Source: Verrucomicrobiota bacterium (lineage in GTDB: Bacteria > Verrucomicrobiota > Verrucomicrobiia > Limisphaerales > JACRJZ01). From it: DNA of 64,000 nt. The notes beneath the pieces were generated by a model. The model saw nothing but the letters and a program-made list of their open reading frames with translations. It had not been told where the DNA came from and did not search any database. A program made the translations under genes and the position numbers. Numbering within the stretch: the first letter of the stretch is position 1; every line of letters starts with the position of its first letter. Shown in pieces: positions 1 through 8,590 of this stretch. The DNA is taken from the NCBI GenBank assembly GCA_016219875.1, contig JACRJZ010000122.1, positions 1-64,000 on the forward strand. Reading direction: 5' to 3'.

Positions 1-101
1 AGCGCCGCCATTCCCCCTTCCAGGCCCAAAGAGTGCGGCGCTCTGCCGAGACGCCGCTACGCCCGCTGGATTCTGAAACTGGCTCTTCATATCAATTGAA
101 A

Positions 102-132
102 CGCGGCGGGTGGACCCGGTCCACCCGCCGCG
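102..132 (-). terminator. Hairpin, likely terminator of the fimbrial-type gene
   Basis: A near-perfect 15-bp inverted repeat (arms 102-116 and 118-132) lies 58 bp past the stop codon of the minus-strand gene ending at 190. On the minus strand it is followed by TTTCAATTGAT, a weak T tract. Position and stem strength fit an intrinsic terminator, but the T run is short. Confidence 0.5.
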
Positions 133-189
133 CAGTCTATTAGGGTTGGCATCGGCCAGACAACGAGGATCTGGCGAAGCTGGCGAAGA

Positions 190-711
190 TTACTTGGCGG
201 CGATTGTCAGCGTGAGCGTGTCGGAGTAGGTGTCTTGGGCCGGGTTGCCCGCGGCAACCGTCACGGCCAGCACTTTGTCCACGCCGGACTTGGTGGTTTT
301 GCCCGAGGCGTCGGTCACAGTGGCGGCGCCGCTGTTGTTCAAGGTCACGCTGCTTCCGTTGTAGAGAATGGTGTAGTCGATCGTGTCCGAGTTGCCCGTC
401 GTCGCTGGATTCATGCGCGCTTGCGGCGAAGAAGCCGCCTTGGCATTGGCCGACTCCAACGTCACGGTGTAGCCGTTGTGCTTGTTGCACCGCTCGTTGA
501 CGGTGCTGATGGTTTTGGCGGCGATCCCTTCGGTGAGATCGGTGTCGGTCAAGGGCGTGGCGGCCGAAGCCGTGAGGTTGGCCACGGCGGCGACCGTGCC
601 CTGGATGTTGATCGTTGCGGCGTGGACCCGCTGCGTCGTGAGTGAGAGCGCCATCGCGCCCACCGCGCAGCTCAGCCCATAGCGAACGAGTTTTGGCAGG
701 ACTTTGTTCAT
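190..711 (-). CDS. Secreted spore-coat-U/fimbrial-type beta-sandwich protein
   Basis: A 173-aa protein. I start it at the ATG at 711 because a signal peptide follows directly (positively charged start, hydrophobic core, VHA cleavage near residue 31); the frame stays open to 807 but that extension has no signal character. The mature part is Ser/Thr/Ala-rich beta sandwich. It has a CN-x3-GY-x-VTLESA segment and ends in YSDTLTLTIAAK, both typical of the SCPU (spore coat protein U) pilin-like family. Such proteins are secreted and often form surface or chaperone-usher fibres, but no usher or chaperone gene is visible here. It is divergent from the 888-3614 gene. The family call is by motif only. 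Confidence 0.6.
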   Translation of the reverse strand: MNKVLPKLVRYGLSCAVGAMALSLTTQRVHAATINIQGTVAAVANLTASAATPLTDTDLTEGIAAKTISTVNERCNKHNGYTVTLESANAKAASSPQARMNPATTGNSDTIDYTILYNGSSVTLNNSGAATVTDASGKTTKSGVDKVLAVTVAAGNPAQDTYSDTLTLTIAAK

Positions 712-887
712 GTGTGTCTGATGCGTTGTTGTTTGTTGCGTGCCTGGTGAGTTGCGTTTCCCTGGACACCCAGTGGCGCCCGGTCCAGTCACTAAGACAC
801 TTTGCATCGGCAGGCACCGCGGATTCTTTAGCCGAATTTTGGGTTCGCTCTCCCGCCGGCCCTCTGGTAGTTCCTCCGCCAGTTCCT

Positions 888-3614
888 ATGAGAAGCTTTC
901 GTTCAGGCGTTGGGCTGGCCTCGATCCTGGCCGGCATTCTGGCCGTCCCTTCCTCGACCCACGCCGTCGGCAACTACGCAGTCGCCTTCTGGCGCGAAGC
1001 CGGCGCCTACGAAAACCAGGCCCCGCCGGCGGGTGAAGGCGGCAATCACTCCGCGTTCGTCCACGTGTGGGATGAAAACGGCCAGCCGCTCGCGGGCAAA
1101 CAAATCTACACGTCGTGGGGCGTGCTCCTGGGCGCGACCGACGCCAACGGCTACGCCGAGATCGAACTGCGCCGGCCGAACGGCTACGACTTTCAGATTC
1201 GCGATGGCGCGCACCTCACCGGGACGACGCCGGTGCTGAGCGAGGAGCGCCCGCCCAGTTGGGGACGTTACTCGTTCGAGGTCGGCTTCCAGTTCAAACA
1301 GAACGCCGCCAATCCCGGCACGTTCGACACCAGCCACGTCGGAACCCTTAACGCCTCCGGCAGCGATCCCTGCCGCGATCTCAGCGCGCCGCACACGCGG
1401 AGCCTGGCCTTCCACTCGACTTTCGGCGGCAACTACTGCAGCGACCAATTCCTCCTTGGCAACTGGACTGCCTCGCATGGCCAGACCTTCGTGGCCACTG
1501 GCAACCGCGTTGTCGCCGTGAAAGCCATGATGGCTGCCGGCTTTGGCGTGCATTACTACTGGACGGCGCAAGTCCTCGAGGGCGGCCCCGGCGGCACGCC
1601 CATCGGCCCGCCGCGCAGCACCCGGCTCTTCGTGGACGGCGAGTATTATCCCATCCTGGTGAAGTGGGGCGTCAACGATGTCCAAGTCGTGCCCGGCCGG
1701 ACCTATTTCCTCCAGATCAGCCATTCGGAAGGATTGAATGCGTACCGCGTCAACCGCGACAACGATCCCACCGGCCACTACTTCGAATACGAAACGCCCG
1801 TGCCGGGCGCCGAATTGATGGGGCTGGTCGTCTGCGCCAATTATACCAACGCTGGGCCGACGGGCACGCTCACGGGGTTTGTCCGCGATGCGACCAACAA
1901 CCCCCTCGCCGGCGCGGTGGTGAGTGTGCCTGACGCGGCGTTGTACTCCACCACGACGGCCAATGGCGGTTACGCGATCCCGTTCGTGCCTGCCGGGACG
2001 TACGACGTCGTGGCGGCCAAAGCCGGTTACGTTACGCGCGTCAATACCGGCGTGGCCATCAGCCAAGGACTCACGAGCACCTCGAGCTTCAACCTGACGC
2101 TCCAATCCGGAGGCTCCGGCATCGTGACCAATGGCAGCAGCCTCTTGCAGCCGTTCGAGAGCGTCCCGGCCTGGAATTCGACGTTCGACGCCACCTGGGG
2201 CAGCGCGGCCACGTTCGCTCTCGTCAATCCCGGGCAGACCGGCAATGCGCTGCAGGCGACGCGCGGCGGGCCAGGCTCGTCGGCACGCGTCCAGGTGTTG
2301 CCGGTGAAACCGAACACGCCTTACGCGCTCACGGTTTGGAGCCGCTGTCCAAGTTTCAGTTCCGCCTACTGGGCCGAGTGCGGCTACCGCCTCGGCAGCC
2401 AGACGGCCCAGGATTTCGACGCGAACGCCGGGGCGTGGACGCTGGTGAAAAAGTTTTCCAACACCGGCGCGAACGGCAACGGCAACGTCTGGACGCCCTA
2501 CACGGTGAACTTCACCAGCGGCGCCAACACGCAGGTGAGCGTGGGCTTCAAGCTGGGCGCCTCCACGGGCACCGGGCCGACGGTGCAATGGGACCAACTC
2601 GCGCTCGTCTCGTTGGCGTTGCCCGGACTCGCGCTGGTGGTGGCGGACACGCCGACGCAAATGACGGTGAGCTTCACGGAGCCAGTCAGCGCCGCAGCCG
2701 CCACGAACTTGCTGAACTTCCGCCTCACCAACGGCACCGGCTTGATCGGCTTCGTCAGCGCCACGTTGACCAATGCCACCAACGTCGTCTTGGCCACGGC
2801 CCCGCAGCCGCCACGCCTCGATCACACCCTCACGGTCAGCAACGTGACCGCGGTCCTGCAGCCTTCCAGTCTCACCGGGCGCAACGGCCAACTCACTGTG
2901 CGCGTGCCGCTCACGCTGGTCCCGCTGGACGACACCGCGCGGTGGCAGTACGAGCAGACTGGCGCCAACCTGGGCACCGCTTGGCGCGGCCCGTCCTACG
3001 ATGATTCGGCCTGGCCCAGCGGCGCGGCGCTGCTGGCGGAATCGAGCGGCCCACTGCCGGAACCGATCCGCACGTTGCTTGCGGTGGCCACGAACAAACC
3101 CACGTTCTACTTCCGCACCAAGTTTGCTCCGCCGGCCAGCGTCACCAACGCGCTGCTGCGGCTGCGGACAGTGGTGGACGACGGCGCGGTGTTCTGGCTG
3201 AACGGGGCCGAACTGTTCCGCCTCGGCTTGGGCACAGGCTCCATCGGCTTCACGACGCGGGCGGCGCGCACGGTGGGCCTCGCGGCTTGGGAAGGTCCTT
3301 TTGATTTCGCCAGCCCCAGCCTCCTCGCTGGCACGAACGTCCTCGCTGTTGAAGTTCACCAGGCCGAGGTCACGAGTCCCGACGCGGTGTTCGGCGCCAC
3401 CGTTGAAGCCTTGGTGCTGCCGTCGCAACGGCCGCTCGACGCCCTGCTGTCCATCACTCGGCACACGAACGCCGTGACGCTCGTTTGGACGGAGGCAAGC
3501 TTGACGCTCGAATGGGCGACCAACGTGACCGGGCCGTGGACGCCGGAGGTTGGCACCACCAGCCCTGCCACCGTGCCTGCGACCAACGCCGCACTTTTCT
3601 TCCGCTTGAAGTAA
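888..3614 (+). CDS. Large secreted multidomain protein (CarboxypepD_reg-like plus beta-sandwich domains)
   Basis: A 908-aa protein. The ATG at 888 is chosen because residues 1-28 form a signal peptide ending STHA; the frame is open upstream to 642 but codes nothing similar. From about residue 325 to 404 lies a carboxypeptidase regulatory-like domain (GFVRDATNNPLAGAVVSV ... GTYDVVAAKAGY). Residues about 420-578 resemble a carbohydrate-binding beta sandwich. Residues about 680-845 form a second galactose-binding-like domain of a type common in Verrucomicrobia and Planctomycetes (TKFAPPA, DDGAVFWLNGAEL, NVLAVEVHQ). The C terminus LEWATNVTGPW...FFRLK is the usual tail of these exported proteins. 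No catalytic domain is recognisable, so a surface or polysaccharide-binding role is inference. The 712-887 interval should hold the divergent promoters. Confidence 0.6.
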   Translation: MRSFRSGVGLASILAGILAVPSSTHAVGNYAVAFWREAGAYENQAPPAGEGGNHSAFVHVWDENGQPLAGKQIYTSWGVLLGATDANGYAEIELRRPNGYDFQIRDGAHLTGTTPVLSEERPPSWGRYSFEVGFQFKQNAANPGTFDTSHVGTLNASGSDPCRDLSAPHTRSLAFHSTFGGNYCSDQFLLGNWTASHGQTFVATGNRVVAVKAMMAAGFGVHYYWTAQVLEGGPGGTPIGPPRSTRLFVDGEYYPILVKWGVNDVQVVPGRTYFLQISHSEGLNAYRVNRDNDPTGHYFEYETPVPGAELMGLVVCANYTNAGPTGTLTGFVRDATNNPLAGAVVSVPDAALYSTTTANGGYAIPFVPAGTYDVVAAKAGYVTRVNTGVAISQGLTSTSSFNLTLQSGGSGIVTNGSSLLQPFESVPAWNSTFDATWGSAATFALVNPGQTGNALQATRGGPGSSARVQVLPVKPNTPYALTVWSRCPSFSSAYWAECGYRLGSQTAQDFDANAGAWTLVKKFSNTGANGNGNVWTPYTVNFTSGANTQVSVGFKLGASTGTGPTVQWDQLALVSLALPGLALVVADTPTQMTVSFTEPVSAAAATNLLNFRLTNGTGLIGFVSATLTNATNVVLATAPQPPRLDHTLTVSNVTAVLQPSSLTGRNGQLTVRVPLTLVPLDDTARWQYEQTGANLGTAWRGPSYDDSAWPSGAALLAESSGPLPEPIRTLLAVATNKPTFYFRTKFAPPASVTNALLRLRTVVDDGAVFWLNGAELFRLGLGTGSIGFTTRAARTVGLAAWEGPFDFASPSLLAGTNVLAVEVHQAEVTSPDAVFGATVEALVLPSQRPLDALLSITRHTNAVTLVWTEASLTLEWATNVTGPWTPEVGTTSPATVPATNAALFFRLK

Positions 3615-3636
3615 ACGCTGCGGAAAAACTCCCGCT

Positions 3637-3746
3637 ACGTGAGCTTCTTGCGAAACTCTAGCAGCCGACGTGAGGAGGCTCTGTTTTCATTGAAGTTTGA
3701 GCCTCCTCACGTCGGCTGCTACAGGGTTCTGCAATTTGGCTCACGT
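3637..3746. repeat. F1 dispersed palindrome between convergent genes
   Basis: Arms at 3659-3681 and 3699-3721 (core GCAGCCGACGTGAGGAGGC) are perfect complements around a 17-base spacer. Outer complementary arms extend the pairing, with ACGTGAGC at 3637 and GCTCACGT at 3739. It sits between the ends of two convergent genes, and the outer right arm carries the stop codon of the ACT gene. It could act as a bidirectional terminator. At least five related copies occur in the window. Confidence 0.85.
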
Positions 3747-4136
3747 GTTCAGCACCTTCATCGCCTTCTTGGGGTCGGCGGTGCGGATGACCAGCAGGCC
3801 GCGCTTCGCCTCGGGTGCGGTGGCGCAGTAGGCGTAGTCAATGTTCACGTCGGCGTCCGCCAGTTTGTGCGCGATCCTGGCCATGCTGCCCGGCTTGTTG
3901 TCGCCCTCCACCAGCAGCACTTCAGTTTCCACCACGATGCAGCCGTGCGCCTCGATCAGCTTGATCGCGCGTTGCGGATCGCTGAGGACCATGCGCACCA
4001 CGCAGTAGTCCACCGTGTCGCCGGTGGAAAAAGCATGGATGTTGATCCCGGCTTCGCTCATGGCGTCGCAGACGCGCGCCAGGGCGCCGGGTTTGTTTTC
4101 GATGAACAAGGCCAGTTGCGATGCGAGTTGGACCAT
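3741..4136 (-). CDS. Tandem ACT-domain protein
   Basis: A 131-aa protein made of two ACT domains and nothing else: about residues 1-65 (LALFIENKPGALARVCDAM) and 70-131 (VEGDNKPGSMARIAHKLAD). Each domain has the NKPG turn that joins strand 1 to helix 1 in the ACT fold. Stand-alone double-ACT proteins of this size bind amino acids and are thought to regulate amino-acid metabolism. No enzyme partner is adjacent, so the ligand cannot be named. Its last codon and stop fall inside the outer arm of the palindrome at 3637-3746. Confidence 0.8.
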   Translation of the reverse strand: MVQLASQLALFIENKPGALARVCDAMSEAGINIHAFSTGDTVDYCVVRMVLSDPQRAIKLIEAHGCIVVETEVLLVEGDNKPGSMARIAHKLADADVNIDYAYCATAPEAKRGLLVIRTADPKKAMKVLNT

Positions 4137-4254
4137 AGCTTAAGCGATGCTGCCGGTTACTCTTGCGGGCGGGAGCCTCCCTCACGGCGCTCCCGCCGGC
4201 AACTGGAAAGTTCAGGACTGGAAAGTTCAGGCCCGGGAGCCTTTTTCAAAACGG

Positions 4255-4342
4255 CAGCAGCCGACGTGAGGAGGCTCCATTTTTCAAATCCGCAATCCGC
4301 AATCTGCGATCAATGACGGAGCCTCCTCACGTCGGCTGCTAC
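4255..4342. repeat. F1 dispersed palindrome with nested F6 repeat
   Basis: Arms at 4255-4278 and 4318-4340 are the same F1 core as at 3659. The spacer holds short tandem ATCCGCA units (F6-type, about 4285-4305). The rest of the 4137-4559 gap shows another hairpin (GGCGGGAGC near 4167 pairing with GCTCCCGCC near 4190) and no gene. Confidence 0.8.
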
Positions 4343-4559
4343 AGGATTTTGAATTCACGTCTCCGGTTGGCTTGGGACACTCCCACTTGCTGGCCGGTCT
4401 TTACGTTTTACGTTTTACGTGTCACTTCCCCCGTGTCGCACTCCCGTCTGTCCAGTTTGAACACCTCCACGCTTCCACTCTTCATCTGATCACTCTCCAA
4501 CCCGCATTTCGCACGCGCCGGAGTGAAGCAGGCTGCGTCCGTTCGCGTCTGACTTCCGT

Positions 4560-7310
4560 ATGTCACGTCTCGTTTTCATGGCCGGAAGCCTCCTGCTGCT
4601 TGGCTCACTGGCAGCCACGGCGGCTGCGGATTCCCTGGTCCTCCACGTCGCCACGAACGGCCATGACGGTTGGTCCGGCAAACTGGCGTCTCCCAACACG
4701 GCGCGGACGGACGGCCCGCTGGCGTCGCTCACCGGCGCGCGGGACAAGGTCAGAGGTCAGAGGTCAGAAGCCAGAGGTCAGTCGGGCGCGGTGACTGTGC
4801 TGGTGCATGGCGGCATGTATCGGATGGAAGCACCGTTCGTGCTGGAGTCGCAGGATTCGGGCACGGCGGACGCGCCTGTGGTCTATGCGGCGTTTGAAAA
4901 CGAACGGCCCGTGTTCAGCGGCGGGCGGGTCCTCACGGACTTTCAGCGGCGGGGCAACTTGTGGGAAGCGTCCCTCCCCGAAGTGAAAGCCGGCCGCTGG
5001 CACTTCCGGCAGTTGTTCGTGAACGGCCAGCGTCGGACACGCGCGCGCTCACCCAATGATGGCTACCACCGCATCGCGGCACTGTTGCCGGGACCGAAAG
5101 ACGCGCGCAGCGGCAAGGCGGTCGCCCGCGACAAGTTCGGTTTCGCGCCCGGCGATCTGAAACCTTACGCGCGGCTCGGCGACGTGAACCTCATCCTGAT
5201 GCACTCGTGGGAAACGTCGATCCACCCGCTCAAGTCGGTGGACAGGACGGCGAGCGTCGTCGAGTTCGCCGCGCCGCTGAAGGAGTGGTGGAGCATCGGC
5301 TACTGGGAAACGAACCAGCGTTACTACGTGGAGAACGCCCTCGAACTCCTCGACGCGCCGGGTGAGTGGTATCTGAACCGCGAATCCGGCGTGCTGAGCT
5401 ATTGGCCGATGCCCGGAGAGAAGTTGGGCGAAGTGGAAGTCGTGGCCCCGCGCCTGCCCGAACTTGTGCGCTTGGCGGGCGACGCAGACCAAGGCCGCTT
5501 CGTCGAACACGTCACCTTGCGCGGGCTGGCGTTCCACCATTCGGACTGGGAGCTCGACCCCAAAGGCAACAGCAGCACGCAAGCCGCGGTGGAAGTGCCC
5601 GCGGCGATCCTGGCCGACGGCGCACGGCACTGCGCCTTCGAGGGCTGTGAGGTGGCGCACGTCGGCACCTACGGCCTCTGGCTGCGGCGCGGCTGCAAGG
5701 ATTGCCGCGTCCAGCGCACGCGGCTCTTCGATCTCGGAGCGGGCGGCCTTCGCGTCGGCGAAGACCGCATGGCGAAGACGGGCACCGCGGAGTCGAGCCG
5801 GAATCTGATCGACAACAACCACCTCTTCGACGGCGGACACGTGTACGCCGGATGCGTGGGCCTGTGGCTGGCGCAGAGCAGTGCGAATCGGATTTCGCAC
5901 AACGACCTTCACGACTTCCCTTACACCGGCATCAGCGTGGGCTGGAACTGGGGCTTGGAGCCGAACCGGACGAGCAACAACGTGATCGAGTTCAACCACG
6001 TTCACGACCTGGGCCACGGCGTGATGAGCGACGCGGGACTGATCTACTGCCTGGGCAATTCGCCCGGCAGCGTCATCCGCCAAAACGTCTTTCACGACAT
6101 GTGGCCGTACTCGCAGCCGGCGTTCGGCTGGGGCATCTACCTCGACGCGCAGTGCGGGAATTACCTCGTCGAGAGCAACCTCGTCTATAACACGCAGAGC
6201 GGCGGACTCATGTTCAACAACGGCGGCCACGAACACGTCATTCGCAACAACATCTTCGCCCTCTCGGCGACCCACGCGCTCTGGCCGTACTCAGAGAAGC
6301 GGCCCAGCGCGTTCCAGCGGAACATCGTTTATCTCACCCAAGGCGACCTCCTCATCCCGTACGGCGAACGCTCGCTCAACGAACGCCTCGCCGCGAAGGA
6401 ATCGCCCGGCCTCTGGGACGGGAACCTTTACTGGCACACCGGCGGCGCGGAGCAACTGCGCTTCTATCGACGCACGTTCGCCGAGTGGCAGGCGCTGGGT
6501 CTCGACCCGCATTCGCGCATCGCCGATCCGCGTTTCGTGAACGCCGCCGCGCATGACTTCCGGCTCCAGCCGGACTCGCCTGCTCTGGCGCTGGGGTTTC
6601 AGCCGTTCGACATCAGCCAAGCCGGGCTTTACGGCGACGCCGCCTGGGCCAACGAAGTGCGTCACGACCGCTGCGCGCACAAACCATTGCCGCCCCCGCC
6701 GCCCAAGCCCAAGCCGCTGGACTTGGACGATGGTTTTGAAACCACCGCCGTCGGCACGCCGCCCGCCCAGGCTCACGTCAGCGGCGAGGAACAAGGCGCT
6801 TCCATCCGCGTCAGCGAAGAACGCGCCGCCACCGGACGACGCAGCTTGAAGATCACCGACTCCAAGGTGCTTCAACCCGCGTGGCAGCCACACTTCTACT
6901 ACGAGCCACACCTGACGCGCGGGACGGTGCGTTTCAGCTTCGACGTGTGGCTCAGCACAAACACTGAGTTCTTCACCGAATGGCGCGACACGAGCACCTA
7001 CCCGCAAAACATCGGGCCGAGTGTGCGCTTCGATGACCGCGGGAACGTCAGCGTCGGCGGACGAACGCTCACCGCGATTCCGCTGGGCCAGTGGGTCGGA
7101 GTCGAAGTCGAAGCCAGCCTGGGCCGGTCAGCGTCGCGCACCTTCAAGCTCACGCTCGCACCGCGAGGCGCCGCGTCGCAGGTCTTCACCGGCCTTCCCT
7201 TCGGCGGCAAAGGCTTCGCCGAATTGCGCTGGCTCGGCTTCAGCAGCACCGCCGCGGCGGACACGGTTTTCTTCCTCGACAATCTCCGGCTGAAGCAGCC
7301 AATTCCCTGA
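4560..7310 (+). CDS. Secreted right-handed parallel beta-helix protein
   Basis: A 916-aa protein with a signal peptide (LLLLGSLAATAAA, cleavage near residue 23). The N terminus (LHVATNGHDGWSGK ... NTARTDGPLASL) is the standard opening of PbH1 beta-helix proteins related to polysaccharide lyases. The helix runs to about residue 670 with Asn/His ladders (NLIDNNHLFDGG, NRISHNDLHDFPYTGI, VIRQNVFHDMW, NYLVESNLVYNT). The C-terminal 200 residues form a separate beta-sandwich. A probable polysaccharide-degrading or -binding extracellular protein; catalytic residues cannot be assigned by eye. It lies 7 bp upstream of a GH20-like gene, so the two are probably co-transcribed. Codons about 63-76 (RGQRSEARGQ) derive from a short dispersed GGTCAGA tandem repeat inserted in frame. 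Confidence 0.75.
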   Translation: MSRLVFMAGSLLLLGSLAATAAADSLVLHVATNGHDGWSGKLASPNTARTDGPLASLTGARDKVRGQRSEARGQSGAVTVLVHGGMYRMEAPFVLESQDSGTADAPVVYAAFENERPVFSGGRVLTDFQRRGNLWEASLPEVKAGRWHFRQLFVNGQRRTRARSPNDGYHRIAALLPGPKDARSGKAVARDKFGFAPGDLKPYARLGDVNLILMHSWETSIHPLKSVDRTASVVEFAAPLKEWWSIGYWETNQRYYVENALELLDAPGEWYLNRESGVLSYWPMPGEKLGEVEVVAPRLPELVRLAGDADQGRFVEHVTLRGLAFHHSDWELDPKGNSSTQAAVEVPAAILADGARHCAFEGCEVAHVGTYGLWLRRGCKDCRVQRTRLFDLGAGGLRVGEDRMAKTGTAESSRNLIDNNHLFDGGHVYAGCVGLWLAQSSANRISHNDLHDFPYTGISVGWNWGLEPNRTSNNVIEFNHVHDLGHGVMSDAGLIYCLGNSPGSVIRQNVFHDMWPYSQPAFGWGIYLDAQCGNYLVESNLVYNTQSGGLMFNNGGHEHVIRNNIFALSATHALWPYSEKRPSAFQRNIVYLTQGDLLIPYGERSLNERLAAKESPGLWDGNLYWHTGGAEQLRFYRRTFAEWQALGLDPHSRIADPRFVNAAAHDFRLQPDSPALALGFQPFDISQAGLYGDAAWANEVRHDRCAHKPLPPPPPKPKPLDLDDGFETTAVGTPPAQAHVSGEEQGASIRVSEERAATGRRSLKITDSKVLQPAWQPHFYYEPHLTRGTVRFSFDVWLSTNTEFFTEWRDTSTYPQNIGPSVRFDDRGNVSVGGRTLTAIPLGQWVGVEVEASLGRSASRTFKLTLAPRGAASQVFTGLPFGGKGFAELRWLGFSSTAAADTVFFLDNLRLKQPIP
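4747..4788. repeat. F7 tandem GGTCAGA-type repeat inside a coding sequence
   Basis: Degenerate copies of GGTCAGAGGTCAGAAG occur in frame in the beta-helix gene and encode RGQRSEARGQ. The same unit on the other strand (TTCTGACTTCTGAC) recurs at 11938-11962 and 20812-20839. Confidence 0.7.
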
Positions 7311-7317
7311 TGACTTT

Positions 7318-8415
7318 ATGAAAACACCTGCCTTGATCCTCCTCGCTGTCCTGACGGCTTCCGCGTGTGGCCATGCCGCCGACGCGAAGCTGGCCTCCGC
7401 CACCACGCTGTTGCCGATCCGCGGCATTCATCTCTCTGCGCCGTCCAAGCGCGACCTGCCGATGGCGACCGAGTTCATCCGGAAAACGCTGGCGAAGGAA
7501 GGCGTGAACACCCTGATCCTCGAATTCAACTTCGGCTTCGATTACCGCTCGCGGCCGGAGTTCAGCAATCCGTCGGCCCTCGACAAGGCCGACGTGCAGC
7601 AGATCGTTCAAGCGTGCCGGGCCGCGAGCATTGAACTGATTCCGCAGATCAATTGCCTCGGCCATCAATCCTGGTCGGAACGCACCGACAAGCTGCTCCA
7701 GAAGCATCCCGAGTTCGACGAAACGCCGGGCAAGTATCCCGGCAACAAAGGCATCTACTGCCGCAGCTACTGCCCGCTGCACCCGGAAGTCCACAAGGTC
7801 CTCTCCGACCTCATCGACGAGTTGGCGAAGGCGTGCGAAGCGAAGTCCTTTCACGTTGGCATGGACGAAGTGTTCATCCTGGCCGATCCCGATTGCCCGC
7901 GCTGCAAAGGCAAAGACCCGGCGGAGTTGCTCGCCGGCGAAGTCAAGACGCTGCACGCGCACTTGAAGGAGATCGGCTGCCGGCTGTGGATGTGGGGCGA
8001 CCGCTTCCTCGACGGCAAAGCCACGCGCATCGGCAAGTGGGAGGCGAGCGAGAACGGCACGCATCCCGCCGTCGATCTCGTGCCGAAGGACATCGTCATC
8101 TGCGACTGGCACTACGAGAAGGCCCACGACACGCCGCGCTTCTTTGCCGGCAAGGGCTTTCAAGTCGTGGCCTGCCCCTGGCGCAAAGCCGACGTGGCGC
8201 TGGGCGAACTGGATCGCATCAGGACGCTTCGCGCCGGCGACGACCGCGCCGTGGCCGAGCGAGCGCTGGGAATGGTGCATACGACCTGGTGCGGGTTTGC
8301 GCCGTTCGTTCGGGCTTGCCAGGCGCAGCCGACCAACGCGGTCCCGGCCAAGTCCGCGCCTGCGGAATCGGCGCATTGCTTCACGACGCTGTTCAAGGCA
8401 ATCCGCGGGGAGTAG
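7318..8415 (+). CDS. GH20-like (beta-hexosaminidase family) secreted protein
   Basis: A 365-aa protein with a signal peptide (ILLAVLTASACGHAA; the Cys near residue 17 could also be a lipid anchor). The body is a TIM-barrel glycosidase of the family-20 type. RGIHLSAPSK opens the barrel, NCLGHQSWSERTDKLLQKHPEF matches the strand-4 region, and FHVGMDEV carries the adjacent Asp-Glu pair (residues 183-184), where Asp positions the substrate acetamido group and Glu is the general acid in GH20. It lacks the usual N-terminal GH20 domain 2. The likely role is hydrolysis of N-acetylhexosamine-containing glycans outside the cytoplasm, with the neighbouring beta-helix protein. The stop codon TAG is the first three bases of an inserted inverted-repeat element at 8413; without it the frame would end one codon later. 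Confidence 0.75.
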   Translation: MKTPALILLAVLTASACGHAADAKLASATTLLPIRGIHLSAPSKRDLPMATEFIRKTLAKEGVNTLILEFNFGFDYRSRPEFSNPSALDKADVQQIVQACRAASIELIPQINCLGHQSWSERTDKLLQKHPEFDETPGKYPGNKGIYCRSYCPLHPEVHKVLSDLIDELAKACEAKSFHVGMDEVFILADPDCPRCKGKDPAELLAGEVKTLHAHLKEIGCRLWMWGDRFLDGKATRIGKWEASENGTHPAVDLVPKDIVICDWHYEKAHDTPRFFAGKGFQVVACPWRKADVALGELDRIRTLRAGDDRAVAERALGMVHTTWCGFAPFVRACQAQPTNAVPAKSAPAESAHCFTTLFKAIRGE

Positions 8416-8542
8416 GACGGGCGTCGCGCCTGTCTCTGATATCAGGGCGGTGGGGCCGATAGGGGCATGCGGTGTGATCTGAGCAATCACCGAACGCGGA
8501 GTAGAACCCTCGACAATGGAGACAGGCGCGACGCCTGTCCTA
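8413..8542. mobile_element. 130-bp MITE-like element (F3) with 9-bp target duplication
   Basis: The 24-bp termini (TAGGACGGGCGTCGCGCC... and the complementary ...GGCGCGACGCCTGTCCTA) match at 23 of 24 positions. Identical 9-bp direct repeats CGCGGGGAG flank it exactly, at 8404-8412 and 8543-8551, as expected of a transposition target-site duplication. It has no coding capacity. A transposase acting in trans is inferred. Confidence 0.8.
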
Positions 8543-8590
8543 CGCGGGGAGCCGTGAACTCGTCGCGATTCTCGACAGCATCGTTCCGAC

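Noticed and set aside
903..3464. 853-codon open frame on the minus strand, antisense to the secreted multidomain gene
   Set aside because: Arg/Ala/Gly-rich shadow typical of GC-rich DNA; no domain or signal peptide; the plus-strand protein has clear domains.
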